A DNA stretch of 64,000 bases from Niabella sp. (GTDB lineage: Bacteria; Bacteroidota; Bacteroidia; Chitinophagales; Chitinophagaceae): assembly GCA_017744715.1 (NCBI GenBank), contig JAGIAT010000014.1:62001-126000 (forward strand), given 5' to 3'. The notes below the pieces were generated by a model. That model did not search any database. It saw only the letters and a program-made list of their open reading frames with translations, and was not told the DNA's origin. Position numbers and translations under genes: made by a program. This document shows, piece by piece, positions 1-9,446 of the stretch; positions within the stretch are counted from its first letter, which is position 1, and each line of letters opens with the position of its first letter.

Positions 1-430
1 GAATAGAAAACGGAAGTCCGAAAAAACCAACTCCCATACCCGGAAAAAGAGCAATCGATGCAAAAATGATTCCGCAAATGGCTCCGGAAGCGCCTGCCGA
101 GCTATAGCCACCATGGTGCCGGTGAATCAGGAGCGAAAGTAATCCGCCACCAATCAGTCCGGAAAAATAAATGACCAAAAATTGCAGCTCACCCAGGTTG
201 TATTCGATCATCCCGCTAAAAGCATACAGACTGATCATATTAAAGATGAGGTGCACCCAGCCAATATGCAGGAATCCGGATGTAACCAGGCGTTTGTATT
301 CTTTATTGACCAATATCTTATCTACCTCAAACTGATATTTGTTGAAAAATAACGGGTTGGTAAACCCTTTATAAGAAAAAAGAAGGTTCAGCAGGATCAG
401 CAGGAGTCCAATAATTCCGGTATTTGTCAT
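1..430 (-). CDS. Rhomboid family intramembrane serine protease (3' end outside window)
   Basis: Read on the minus strand from an ATG at 430, this frame stays open for about 143 residues to the window edge, so the C-terminus is missing. The protein is very hydrophobic with several membrane segments. HLIFNM (His60, Asn64) matches the rhomboid TM2 oxyanion residues, and GASGA (Ser115) is the catalytic serine motif. The catalytic His of a later helix lies off the window. The family cleaves membrane proteins inside the bilayer; no substrate can be inferred. The divergent neighbour is a cupin gene. Confidence 0.85.
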   Translation of the reverse strand, partial: MTNTGIIGLLLILLNLLFSYKGFTNPLFFNKYQFEVDKILVNKEYKRLVTSGFLHIGWVHLIFNMISLYAFSGMIEYNLGELQFLVIYFSGLIGGGLLSLLIHRHHGGYSSAGASGAICGIIFASIALFPGMGVGFFGLPFSI

Positions 431-715
431 GAGCAGGAGGTTTTATATCGTTGATGACTCAAAAATAGGCGAATGACTGCATTCATAAAAAGATCACCCA
501 AATTTTTATCCCGGTAGCCGATACCCGCCCTTTTAAACCGATTTTATCATTGCGCTCCGTAATGATGCTTCTACCCCACCGCTGACGTTGATAAAAGATC
601 ATCCGGTTTCTACTCAGATACAGGGCTTGTATATGCATTAAAATTTTCGTAAATTTATAACTGCGGCAGTCGTATTCCTGAACAATTTCTATTATACCCT
701 TCAAAGCACGGCAAT

Positions 716-1279
716 ATGAAACGCAATCATTTCATTTCTGCGGTACTGGCCACCGTTCCCCTGTTTGCGTGGATGAATGCAAAAACAGCAACAATCCTGC
801 AAACTATAAAGGGGTTTAAAGTGTCTTCCGGACAGGCCCGGTTTGGGATCCATTATAAAATGAAGGGAGTAACCCTCAACATGCTTGATATTAAAATATC
901 GGGCAGAGACACCGGCGGCGGATTGGCTGTTTTTGAGCAAACCAGTTTAACTTACAAAGGCGGCCCGCCTCTGCATATACACCTGAACCAGGATGAATGG
1001 TTTTATGTATTGGAAGGGAAATACCGGTTCCAGGTGGGTGACGATCTATACGATATGAATGCGGGCGATACCATTTTTTTGCCCCGCCAGGTGCCTCATG
1101 CTTTTATCCAGCTTACTGAAAAAGCCAGGGTCATTGTTTCCTACTGCCCCGCCGGCCGTATGGAGGATTTCTTTGCGGTAACCAGCCAGTGGACAACTGC
1201 ACCTACCAGGGAAGCCATCGCCGGCGCTTTTGCAGATCATGAAATGAAAGTAGTGGGTCCACCGTTAAAAGCGGGGTAA
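716..1279 (+). CDS. Secreted single-domain cupin protein
   Basis: This 187-residue protein has a short hydrophobic N-terminus (residues 5-20) that may be a signal peptide. One cupin barrel follows. Motif 1 holds His87, His89 and Glu94, and motif 2 is the GDTIFLPRQVPHAF stretch with His128; together these are the usual four metal ligands. The closest general type is the quercetin-dioxygenase-like cupin, but the substrate is not predictable and many relatives are simply annotated as cupin-domain proteins. It is convergent with the heparinase-like gene, whose stop lies 27 bases away. No strong -7 box was found in front of it. Confidence 0.8.
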   Translation: MKRNHFISAVLATVPLFAWMNAKTATILQTIKGFKVSSGQARFGIHYKMKGVTLNMLDIKISGRDTGGGLAVFEQTSLTYKGGPPLHIHLNQDEWFYVLEGKYRFQVGDDLYDMNAGDTIFLPRQVPHAFIQLTEKARVIVSYCPAGRMEDFFAVTSQWTTAPTREAIAGAFADHEMKVVGPPLKAG

Positions 1280-1305
1280 GCTTCTGTATATGGCGGAGCC
1301 GATTT

Positions 1306-3183
1306 TTACTTCCAATCCTTAAGCGGAACAATCGTTGCATCTACCTTCGATACATTCTTTTCCGGAACCAACCGCACAACAAAGCGTTTGCTACTGCTTG
1401 CCGGCAGTTTCGTTTCAAAACCCACCAGCAGGGTGCCGGGGTTGGGGGCATCATAGTCATTAAGGGGTGCCGTGCTCCAGGTCTTTACGGTCACCGGCTG
1501 ATCGGCCAGGATCTGCATCCGGAGCGTTTTGCCGTTCTTTTTTAATACCACTTCACTGGATGATTTTATTTCCACATTTGCGGAAGTGAGCATGCGCCAC
1601 TGCATTGTTACGGGATGATTGCCGGTTTCGATCTCATCCTGTATCACCCCATACGCCTTATCCTTCAGAGCCACACCCCTTATCGCTTGTTTTACCTGTC
1701 CTTTATACACGGGTGACAGATCCGATTGGGCAAAACTGAACTCCGGATGGCTGCCATAACGTGTAATAGCCGTAACGCCTTCCATACGCTGCAAACTGTC
1801 ATCAAACGTAAGCGTACTGTGTGCATAATTGGTATACCGGAAAACGGTCCAGCGCTGGGAGTTTTGTGTGCGTTGCCAGATATTCAGGCCTTTTGATTCC
1901 AGTGACTCATAGTTCTGCATACCAAAATCCATTCCCCAACGCACACCATCCGCCTCAAACACAAAGGAGCCTTCATCCATATGGGCGTGGTTCACAAAGG
2001 GAGAACCCGCTTTAAAGCCCAGGAACAATGCATCCGGGTTGGTCCAGCTGGTACGCATCATAACTACCGGGCTGGCACCGTCCCCCTCCCAGAATGTTTT
2101 CTCCGGCGGCGCAACGTTCGCTTGCGTCAGTTGTTTTCCCCAAACCAGGAGCGTTGGTAAAAAACGATCACCTTCCAGCGCCTTTTTGTTTTTCTCATTG
2201 CGAAGGTATTGAAGCTCGTTCCAGGCCAGCGAAGACCGTTTTAATTTTTTCGCAAACCACAACATCGCCCCGTTGGATTCGGCACCCGGACCAGAATCGG
2301 CATAGTTAAACGGAAGTCCGCTGGGAGCGATCATATGCTGAAAATAATCAGCTGTTTTAAGAAACCCCGGCAAGGCGCTCAGTCCTTCATCGCTTCCGGT
2401 TAATTGTTCCAGCGCATCCAGGAAGAATACATTGTAGGTAGTGCCGTAACTCCAGTAACCATAACCTTCAGGATAAGCGCCATCCGGTGCATATTGTTTC
2501 ATCGGGATCTTTATCGATTCAATAGCACGGCGGACTACCTGGCTGCATTGCTGCGGATCCGATTCATAAATAGCCCAGGCGCCATACGCCAGCCCGGTAT
2601 TGCAAACCTGGTTCCAGTTGTTTTCTACCTTGAGCCAGTAGTTGTATTTTGAATCAAAGGAAGTGCGGATCCCTTTCTCCAGGATCGCGTCTTCGATCTT
2701 CTTTCTTGAATCAGGGGAGAGATCATTGTACAACCAGTCGTAACCAATGGCCGCTGCCATGGTCATCTCTGCAACATCCAGGTAATGTGTGGGATTCCAA
2801 TCTGCAAAGGAACTGATCGTTAATAATTGTTGGGTTGCTGCATCCCGGTAGGTTTTATTCCCCGTCATTCGCCAGGCATACGAAAGAAAAAAGATCCTGC
2901 GGATCGCCTCACGGGAAACCGAAAGCAGTCGCTTCCCGATTTTTTTATGCTCCAGCGGCGGCGCTGTACAGATGCGGTCAGATGCTTCCAATAGCAGATT
3001 GTGCACGCGTTTCAGATCCGGGTTCTGATCAATCGCCCGCTTTACCTGCGCTTCTTCGCCTTTCATAAGCAGCAGCCGCGGATGTGCTTTACCCGATACT
3101 CCATCCGTAATCTTTTCCTGTGAAAATACAGGGGTACTTAATAAAAGCAACAACCAGCAAATCATGTGCGCAATCGGTTTCAT
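1306..3183 (-). CDS. Heparinase II/III family polysaccharide lyase-like protein
   Basis: This 625-residue protein starts with a signal peptide (about residues 1-21, ending SQ). An alpha-helical toroid-like region (about 40-350) is followed by a beta-rich heparinase II/III C-terminal domain that contains the NHAHMDEGSFVFEADG segment, where family members keep a catalytic or metal-binding His. Such enzymes eliminate uronic-acid linkages in acidic polysaccharides such as heparinoids or alginate. It is divergent from a GH88 unsaturated glucuronyl hydrolase, the enzyme that removes the unsaturated sugar a lyase leaves behind. The pair therefore suggests periplasmic degradation of a uronic-acid polymer; the exact polymer is unknown. 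Confidence 0.85.
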   Translation of the reverse strand: MKPIAHMICWLLLLLSTPVFSQEKITDGVSGKAHPRLLLMKGEEAQVKRAIDQNPDLKRVHNLLLEASDRICTAPPLEHKKIGKRLLSVSREAIRRIFFLSYAWRMTGNKTYRDAATQQLLTISSFADWNPTHYLDVAEMTMAAAIGYDWLYNDLSPDSRKKIEDAILEKGIRTSFDSKYNYWLKVENNWNQVCNTGLAYGAWAIYESDPQQCSQVVRRAIESIKIPMKQYAPDGAYPEGYGYWSYGTTYNVFFLDALEQLTGSDEGLSALPGFLKTADYFQHMIAPSGLPFNYADSGPGAESNGAMLWFAKKLKRSSLAWNELQYLRNEKNKKALEGDRFLPTLLVWGKQLTQANVAPPEKTFWEGDGASPVVMMRTSWTNPDALFLGFKAGSPFVNHAHMDEGSFVFEADGVRWGMDFGMQNYESLESKGLNIWQRTQNSQRWTVFRYTNYAHSTLTFDDSLQRMEGVTAITRYGSHPEFSFAQSDLSPVYKGQVKQAIRGVALKDKAYGVIQDEIETGNHPVTMQWRMLTSANVEIKSSSEVVLKKNGKTLRMQILADQPVTVKTWSTAPLNDYDAPNPGTLLVGFETKLPASSSKRFVVRLVPEKNVSKVDATIVPLKDWK

Positions 3184-3289
3184 AACTCAAATTTGGGACT
3201 AAAAATACTTAAGTAATCAGGATTATTACCAGAACCTTGTATTTTTTATTATTTTGCCCGTTGATCTTTTAAATTTTAAACTTCCGTTA

Positions 3290-4477
3290 ATGAAATGCTT
3301 TCTTAAACTGGGCATTGCTGCCGGGCTGATGTGTTGTTTTTTAAATGTAAGTGCTCAAAAAGATATGCGGGCGCTCATTAAAAAAGATGAAGCTTTTGCA
3401 GCCAGCCAGTACAAACTGTTGATGAAAAATATACCGGCCGATAAAATGCCCCAGAACTACGATCCGGCCAAAGACAAACTGGTAACATCCAGCATCGATT
3501 GGTGGACCAGTGGTTTTTATCCCGGTACCTTATGGCTGATCTATAAAGCGACCAGGGATCCGCAGATTCTGGCCGAAGCAAAGCAACGGCTGGTATTGGA
3601 GGAGCCTATGAAATACTACACAGGGAATCATGATATTGGTTTTATGATCTTTTGCAGCTTTGGCAATGCTTATGCCATCACAAAAGATCCGCATTATAAA
3701 GCGGTGATCCTTACCGCTGCGGAAACAGCTACCAAACGGTACAAACCAGGAATGAAGGCCATCCAGTCGTGGAACAAAAGTAAAAAGTTCAACGCCCCGG
3801 TAATCATCGACAATATGATGAACCTCGAAATGCTGGAATGGGCTTCCCGCAACGGCGGCAGCAAGCGATTGGCCGAAATCGCGGAAAACCACGCCAACAC
3901 AACGTTGAAAAATCATTTCCGCCCGGATGGCAGCAGCTATCATGCAGTAGACTATGATACCGCTACCGGAGCCGTTTTAAAAAAGGTAACGCACCAGGGA
4001 TACGCTGATGAATCGGCATGGGCACGCGGACAGGCATGGGGACTTTACGGTTATACCATGATGTACCGTTTTACCAAAAAACCGGAATACCTGGCGCACG
4101 CGCATAAGATCGCTGCGTTTATCCTGAATCATCCCAACCTGCCGAAGGATAAAGTACCCTACTGGGATTTCAATGCACCGGATATCCCAAATGCTCCCCG
4201 GGATGTATCGGCCGCAGCGGTAATGGCTTCAGCCCTGCTGGAGCTGGCACAATACAGCAATCCAAAACAAAAAGCCAGGTATATTGCCGACGCCACTACC
4301 ATGATCCGGTCGATGTCTGCCACCTATAAATCCAAACCGGGAGGCAGCAAGGGATTTATCCTTACACAGAGTGTTGGACATTTGCCGGGGAAATCGGAAG
4401 TAAATGTATCCCTGTCCTATGCAGATTATTATTATATGGAGGCCTTGGCCCGGTATAAGGAATGGGCGCTGAAATAG
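3290..4477 (+). CDS. Glycoside hydrolase family 88 (unsaturated glucuronyl hydrolase)
   Basis: The ATG at 3290 starts a clear signal peptide (MKCFLKLGIAAGLMCCFLNVSAQ as two short blocks, residues 1-23). An upstream in-frame TTG at 3254 would only add residues ahead of it. The mature protein is one (alpha/alpha)6 barrel of about 370 residues, normal for GH88. NHDIGF (Asp115) and IIDNMMNLE (Asp174) fit the two catalytic aspartates of the family. GH88 enzymes hydrate the double bond of 4,5-unsaturated uronyl oligosaccharides made by lyases, which fits the divergent heparinase-like gene. The gene ends before a bidirectional terminator shared with galK. Confidence 0.88.
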   Translation: MKCFLKLGIAAGLMCCFLNVSAQKDMRALIKKDEAFAASQYKLLMKNIPADKMPQNYDPAKDKLVTSSIDWWTSGFYPGTLWLIYKATRDPQILAEAKQRLVLEEPMKYYTGNHDIGFMIFCSFGNAYAITKDPHYKAVILTAAETATKRYKPGMKAIQSWNKSKKFNAPVIIDNMMNLEMLEWASRNGGSKRLAEIAENHANTTLKNHFRPDGSSYHAVDYDTATGAVLKKVTHQGYADESAWARGQAWGLYGYTMMYRFTKKPEYLAHAHKIAAFILNHPNLPKDKVPYWDFNAPDIPNAPRDVSAAAVMASALLELAQYSNPKQKARYIADATTMIRSMSATYKSKPGGSKGFILTQSVGHLPGKSEVNVSLSYADYYYMEALARYKEWALK

Positions 4478-4514
4478 GCATACTATATAGCCCCGGTCAT
4501 CCGTTCGTATATAA

Positions 4515-4555
4515 TAAAAAAGATCCCGGCTACTTTGTAACCGGGATCTTTTTTA
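4515..4555. terminator. Bidirectional rho-independent terminator between GH88 and galK
   Basis: The arms AAAAAAGATCCCGG and CCGGGATCTTTTTT surround an 11-nt loop. There is an A-run on one side and a T-run on the other, so it can end both convergent transcripts. Confidence 0.9.
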
Positions 4556-4568
4556 TAGCTTCTTCATT

Positions 4569-5729
4569 TTATACTAACGTACGTACACCTTCTGCAATCA
4601 CGGAAGAGAATACACCTGGTTTGTAACCGATCTTTTCTTCATACGCTGCTGTTACCTTTTCCGCAAAATCATCAAAGCTTTCCTGTTTGATGAGGGCGAT
4701 GGCACAGCCGCCAAAACCGGCGCCGGTCATCCTTGCACCAATACAGTCTTCATAGGTTCTGCAAAAATCAACAATGGTATCCAGCTCGATCCCGGATACC
4801 TCGTACAACTGCTGAAGGGAATCATGCGAAGCATACATTAGTTTTCCAAACGTTTCGATATCACCACCGGTCAATGCATCCTTTGCCTTTTTTACGCGCT
4901 CATTCTCTGTGATCACATGCAAGGCCCGCTTTTCCAGTACCGGATCATTGAGCAGTGCTTTGTGCTGTTCAAAATCTTCTACGCTGATCTCTACAAGATG
5001 CTGTACCGAAAATTTATCCTGAAGCCGTTTCAATGCTTCGCGGCATTCGCTGAAACGTTCGTTGTACTTAGATTCTACCAGCTTGCGGGGTTTATTGCTA
5101 TTGATGATCGCCAGTACATAATCACCGATCTCAAAAGGCAGGTATTCATATTCCAGCGTATCCGTATTTAATAAAACGGCATGTGCTTCCTTTCCTACGG
5201 CCACGGCAAACTGATCCATAATACCGCTGTTGAGTCCCATAAAATCATTCTCCACCCGTTTACCCAACAGGGCCAGGTCTACTTTTGAAAGTCCGCCGCT
5301 AAACAATTCATTCAATGCAAATGCGGTCAGCACTTCAATAGATGCGCTGGATGACAGTCCGGATCCAATGGGAAGATTGCCCGAAAACAGGAAATCGAGC
5401 CCGGTGATCTCCTTTCCTTTTTGCTGAAACTCATGGATCACACCCAGGGGATAGTTAAACCATTCCGGGCCCTGCTTACTGTACCCATCCTGGCTAAACG
5501 CGATCTCGGCCGACTCCGGAAAATCCAGCGCGTGAAAACGGAATTGCCGGTCTTCATTTTTCGCCACCAGTAACGTGGTCCCCAGCGAAATGGCACAGGG
5601 CATTACCTGTCCTCCATTATAATCAATATGTTCCCCGATCAGGTTTACACGGCCCGGGCAAAAGAAAATATGTGCTGCCGGTTTATGGTAAATTTTTTCA
5701 AATTCTTTTTGCAAATCTCCAATGGTCAT
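4569..5729 (-). CDS. galK: Galactokinase
   Basis: This 386-residue GHMP kinase phosphorylates galactose at C1 in the Leloir pathway. The galactokinase signature GRVNLIGEHIDYNGG is at residues 26-40, the ATP-binding loop PIGSGLSSSAS at 120-130, the catalytic Asp in GIMDQF at 172, and a C-terminal GHMP motif MTGAGFGG near 345. Length is normal. It is divergent from galM with only 35 bases between the start codons, so the two promoters must overlap and co-regulation is likely. No galT or galE is present in the window. Confidence 0.97.
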   Translation of the reverse strand: MTIGDLQKEFEKIYHKPAAHIFFCPGRVNLIGEHIDYNGGQVMPCAISLGTTLLVAKNEDRQFRFHALDFPESAEIAFSQDGYSKQGPEWFNYPLGVIHEFQQKGKEITGLDFLFSGNLPIGSGLSSSASIEVLTAFALNELFSGGLSKVDLALLGKRVENDFMGLNSGIMDQFAVAVGKEAHAVLLNTDTLEYEYLPFEIGDYVLAIINSNKPRKLVESKYNERFSECREALKRLQDKFSVQHLVEISVEDFEQHKALLNDPVLEKRALHVITENERVKKAKDALTGGDIETFGKLMYASHDSLQQLYEVSGIELDTIVDFCRTYEDCIGARMTGAGFGGCAIALIKQESFDDFAEKVTAAYEEKIGYKPGVFSSVIAEGVRTLV

Positions 5730-5764
5730 AACAATTATATTATTTTTATCAAAATTAAACGTTC

Positions 5765-6811
5765 ATGATTGAAATAACTGAGCAGCTTGCTACGCAGCAT
5801 CCCAACGGAAAAGATGTGTATGTGTTCACCCTCAAAAACGGTTCCGGTACAGAAGCAACGGTTACAAATTACGGAGCCATTATCATGTCGATAAAAGTAC
5901 GGAAAACGGATGGAACTTTTAATGATATTGTTTTAGGATTTGATACCCCACAGGAATACTGGTCGGAAGCATACTTTAAAAATTATCCCTACTACGGCGC
6001 CGCTATCGGACGTTATGCCAACCGGGTTAACCATGCAGCAATCACTATTGATGGCAGGGAATATCGCTTAAACAGCGCCAGTCCTGGTTACCAGCTGCAC
6101 GGTGGCGTGGAAGGCTTTGATAAAAAAGTTTGGGATAAGGTTTCTGCAACCGATGGCCATGTGGTATTGCAATACGTAAGCCCGGACGGTGAAGAAGGCT
6201 ATCCCGGCAATCTTACGGTGCAGATCATTTTCTCCCTGAACGAAGACAATGAATTCAGCTACGAATACCGGGCAACAACCGATCAGCCTACAGCCGTGAA
6301 CATTACCCACCACAGTTATTTTAACCTGAACAACGGTAAGGGCCGCATCGACCAGCAGCACCTACGCATTCATGCTTCGAATTACCTGGAACAGGACGCC
6401 AACTATTGCACTACCGGAAATGTGCTCCCTGTAAAAGGCACCCGGAACGATTTCAGCAACTGGAATGAAACCGGCAATATAGAAAACCCGGAGCTGGGTA
6501 TCGATATCAGTTACCCGCTGGATAACCCGGGCATACACCAGGTTGCAGCCGAGGCATGGTGCGATGAGGAAGCGATAAAGTTAGAAGTATATACTACCGA
6601 ACCACTGGTACATCTTTACAATAGCTATGGTTCACCGGAGATCAAAGGAAAGAACGGGCAACCATACACGGCCTTCTCTGCTTTCTGTTTTGAAACCCAG
6701 GTGCATCCCAACGCGATTAATATCCCCTCCTTCCCCAATACAGTGTTACGTCCGGGTGAAGTATACCAGACAAAGACGACGTACCGGCTTACGGAGAAGG
6801 AAAAGCAATAG
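5765..6811 (+). CDS. galM: Aldose 1-epimerase (galactose mutarotase)
   Basis: The 348-residue protein interconverts alpha and beta aldose anomers and feeds alpha-galactose to the divergent galactokinase. The catalytic base and acid appear as Glu310 in CFETQ and His182/His183 in THHSYFNLNN, with AIGRYANRV at 80-88 as the N-terminal family motif. There is no signal peptide, so it is cytoplasmic. A TATTTTTA sequence at 5741-5748 is a 7/8 match to the TAnnTTTG box and may be its promoter. Length is normal for the family. Confidence 0.95.
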   Translation: MIEITEQLATQHPNGKDVYVFTLKNGSGTEATVTNYGAIIMSIKVRKTDGTFNDIVLGFDTPQEYWSEAYFKNYPYYGAAIGRYANRVNHAAITIDGREYRLNSASPGYQLHGGVEGFDKKVWDKVSATDGHVVLQYVSPDGEEGYPGNLTVQIIFSLNEDNEFSYEYRATTDQPTAVNITHHSYFNLNNGKGRIDQQHLRIHASNYLEQDANYCTTGNVLPVKGTRNDFSNWNETGNIENPELGIDISYPLDNPGIHQVAAEAWCDEEAIKLEVYTTEPLVHLYNSYGSPEIKGKNGQPYTAFSAFCFETQVHPNAINIPSFPNTVLRPGEVYQTKTTYRLTEKEKQ

Positions 6812-6819
6812 TTTTTAGT

Positions 6820-6893
6820 TTTCAGTTATCAGTCTTCAGTTATCAGTCTTCAGTTGATCAATACTGAGAGCTAATGGCTGATGACTGAAGACT
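6820..6893. repeat. Short direct and inverted repeat after galM
   Basis: The unit TTATCAGTCTTCAG occurs twice in tandem. AGTCTTCAG (6845-6853) is matched by the inverted CTGAAGACT (6885-6893), which runs into the stop of the next gene. It could form a hairpin between two convergent genes, but it lacks a T-run. Confidence 0.6.
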
Positions 6894-7935
6894 AAATCGT
6901 AGCCAGGTCAATTACAAACCGGTACTTTACATCACTTTTTAACACGCGTTCGTAAGCCGCATTTACATCTTTGATATCGATGAGCTCGATGTCGCTTACG
7001 ATGTTATGTTCCGCACAATAGTCGAGCATTTCCTGCGTTTCCGGAATGCCGCCAATGGAAGATGCCGTTAACACCCGGTTGCCCCGCATTAAACTGCCGC
7101 CGGCAATGCTCAGCGGTTCAGGAGGTAATCCAACACAGATCTGTACACCGTTTGTTTTGAGCATCTGCAGGTACATATTGTAATCATGGGGAGCGGAAAC
7201 CGTATCGATAATAAAATCAAAATAACGGTCGAGGTTTTTTACCTGTACAGGATCTTTGGTAAGCACAAATTTATGCGCGCCCAAACGTTTGGCATCGGCT
7301 TCCTTGGAAGGAGACGTGCTGAGCATGGTTACCTCCGCGCCAAAAGAAACCGCAAATTTCACCGCCATATGTCCCAGTCCGCCCAGGCCCAATACACCTA
7401 CCCTATGCCCCTTTCCTACCTTCCACTTACGCAACGGTGAATAGGTGGTGATCCCCGCACAAAGCAGCGGGGCCACTCCCTTCAGGTCCAGTTTATCCGA
7501 CACATGCAGTACAAAATGCTGATCACAAACGATCTTATCGGAATATCCGCCGTAGGTAACCGACCCGTCTTTATCCCGCGAGTTATAGGTCCATACGGTC
7601 TGTTTATTATCGCAGAACTGCTCCTGTCCATGGTTACAGCTATCGCAATGCTGGCATGCGTTAACCATACAGCCGATACCGGCCAGTTCGCCTACCTTAA
7701 ACTTAGATACGTTTGCGCCAACCGCAGTAATCCGGCCAACGATTTCATGTCCTGGTACAATCGGGTAAATGGCAGGGCCCCACTCACTGCGCACCTGGTG
7801 AATATCTGAATGGCAGATGCCGCAATATAGAATATCAATCAGCACATCATCTGCACTCAATTCCCGGCGTTCAAAATCCCAGGGTTGTAAAGCATCTGTT
7901 TTACTGTGGGCGGCGTATCCTTTTGCGTTTATCAT
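6892..7935 (-). CDS. Zinc-dependent NAD(P) alcohol dehydrogenase (MDR family, YahK/cinnamyl-alcohol type)
   Basis: This 347-residue medium-chain dehydrogenase/reductase shows the catalytic zinc region CGICHSDIH (Cys38) and PGHEIVG (His63, Glu64), and a structural zinc lobe with Cys94, Cys97, Cys100 and Cys108. A Rossmann GLGGLG motif sits near residue 183. The closest general type is the broad-range aldehyde reductase group that includes E. coli YahK. It would interconvert alcohols and aldehydes in the cytoplasm; the substrate is not predictable. It is transcribed alone. Three direct repeats lie just upstream and could be regulatory. Confidence 0.92.
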   Translation of the reverse strand: MINAKGYAAHSKTDALQPWDFERRELSADDVLIDILYCGICHSDIHQVRSEWGPAIYPIVPGHEIVGRITAVGANVSKFKVGELAGIGCMVNACQHCDSCNHGQEQFCDNKQTVWTYNSRDKDGSVTYGGYSDKIVCDQHFVLHVSDKLDLKGVAPLLCAGITTYSPLRKWKVGKGHRVGVLGLGGLGHMAVKFAVSFGAEVTMLSTSPSKEADAKRLGAHKFVLTKDPVQVKNLDRYFDFIIDTVSAPHDYNMYLQMLKTNGVQICVGLPPEPLSIAGGSLMRGNRVLTASSIGGIPETQEMLDYCAEHNIVSDIELIDIKDVNAAYERVLKSDVKYRFVIDLATI

Positions 7936-7946
7936 TGTTTGTTTTT

Positions 7947-7989
7947 TAGTGAGATGTCTTTTGTTTATAGTGAGAAGTTTTTAGTGAGA
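7947..7989. repeat. Three TAGTGAGA direct repeats upstream of the alcohol dehydrogenase
   Basis: TAGTGAGA occurs at 7947, 7968 and 7982, in T-rich context, inside the promoter-proximal 60 bases of the minus-strand dehydrogenase gene. Nothing else was identified in the gap 7936-8159. Confidence 0.5.
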
Positions 7990-8159
7990 CGTTTGTGTTG
8001 CTACTTATTAAATTCCGGGACGGCCTGAAGTTTCGGGCGCCGGTTCTACCATCTCAATTTTCAGTATATAAAGGTAACGGGAATTCGGATGCTGATCGTT
8101 GCCATGGGGGAAAATTTGCGGCCACAGGAGCACGGGGTCTGTAATTTTTTTAGCTTGCT

Positions 8160-9155
8160 CTATTGACTAAAATAGTCCATTTCCTCTTTCAGATCCAGGA
8201 AGGGGTATTGCTCTGTCAGGCTCCGGGCTTTTTCATACTGTGCTTTCAAAAACTGCTGATGCGCCTTTGTTTGGGGATGAAAAGGTTTGTGCCTTCTGGC
8301 GATCATCAGGGGGCGGATCGCCTTCATGAGCTGCCGGGACGTTTCGTCGATGCAGCTTTCTGTAAATTTTTCCAGCACAAATTCCGTAGCAGGATAGTTG
8401 GGATGTGTCAGATCCACGTCGTAAAACCGGTAATCCCGCAGTACATCGATTACCAGTTCATAGGCCGGGAAGTAATGCAGTCCTTCAAATTTATGCACCA
8501 TATGGTGTACGGCTTCAATCAGCCGGGCCTTGCTCCGGTTATTGGCCACCACACCATCCCGGAGATGGCGCACCGGGCTGATGGTAAACAGCAGTTTGGC
8601 ACCGGGATTAAAGATGCGGATCCGGTGGTAAAGGTTATCCAGCAGGGAAACGGTTTCCTCGATCTCCAGCATTTTCTTATCAAACCATTGTCCGGGTGCC
8701 CGGTGACAATTGGCCACTTTTAGTCCGCATAATTCCGCCTGCGGATTATTGGCGTTGAGCCGGTAGGAAAAAGAAGATCCCAGGGTAATAATAATCCACC
8801 CCGCTTGTTTTAAGAACCGGTGTGCCGTTTCCAGTGCCTCGTTCATCTGGCGCAATACCGTTTCCCTATCCGTACCGGAGAAGCGGGAATGATGATGCCA
8901 GGATTGCCATACTTCATTCAGGTAAAAGAGATCCGCTTCCCTATAGGGCTTATTTTCTATATAACGGATCAGGCTGTGGTATACACTGGCCGGGTCAAAC
9001 AGGATCCCGTGCGGATTCTGAAGCGTTTTAAACTTGTGCTCGGCCAACGCATTGCCGATATGCTCTGTAAAACAGGAGCCGATCAGCAAGATATCATCCG
9101 TATACCGGATCGGTGGCAACAGGGGTTCCATCTGTATGGGGGCCATAAAGTCCAT
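8160..9155 (-). CDS. GSCFA domain-containing protein
   Basis: The 331-residue protein carries the name-giving motif GSCF at residues 26-29, right after a short N-terminal strand, and shows no signal peptide or membrane segment. GSCFA proteins are common in Bacteroidota and distantly resemble SGNH/GDSL hydrolases, in which this Ser could act as nucleophile. LGSSFSYRLN and HPNYPATEFV are further segments that look conserved and might supply the other SGNH blocks. The natural substrate is unknown. It is a single gene with no clear operon partner. Confidence 0.85.
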   Translation of the reverse strand: MDFMAPIQMEPLLPPIRYTDDILLIGSCFTEHIGNALAEHKFKTLQNPHGILFDPASVYHSLIRYIENKPYREADLFYLNEVWQSWHHHSRFSGTDRETVLRQMNEALETAHRFLKQAGWIIITLGSSFSYRLNANNPQAELCGLKVANCHRAPGQWFDKKMLEIEETVSLLDNLYHRIRIFNPGAKLLFTISPVRHLRDGVVANNRSKARLIEAVHHMVHKFEGLHYFPAYELVIDVLRDYRFYDVDLTHPNYPATEFVLEKFTESCIDETSRQLMKAIRPLMIARRHKPFHPQTKAHQQFLKAQYEKARSLTEQYPFLDLKEEMDYFSQ

Positions 9156-9376
9156 TCCGCAAATATCCGGAATTTACGATTACGGCCCTCATTGTGATCT
9201 TCTGATACTTATTTCATAAAGGAATTTACGCAAAACCGTAGATCATGCCCGGGGCGTGACAAGTTGAGCAGATCCGGCGGCAGCTTTAACAGGGATCAAA
9301 AATAGCGCAATCAGTGCACCTGTGGCAACTATAAAAAATCGCTAAGGCAACGGCATTGGTTCACGATCTCCAGTAC

Positions 9377-9397
9377 CCTGTTCATATAAAGAACAGG
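9377..9397. repeat. Perfect 7-bp inverted repeat downstream of the CxxCxC beta-barrel gene
   Basis: CCTGTTC (9377-9383) and GAACAGG (9391-9397) flank ATATAAA. There is no T-run, so it is not a classical terminator. The rest of 9156-9446 shows no gene or known motif. Confidence 0.5.
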
Positions 9398-9446
9398 CAG
9401 CCGATACGCCATTCCCACATTCTCAAATTTTCAAATTACAACTTCC

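Noticed and set aside
8163..8723. 186-codon plus-strand frame opposite the GSCFA gene
   Set aside because: Antisense shadow of a well-supported gene.
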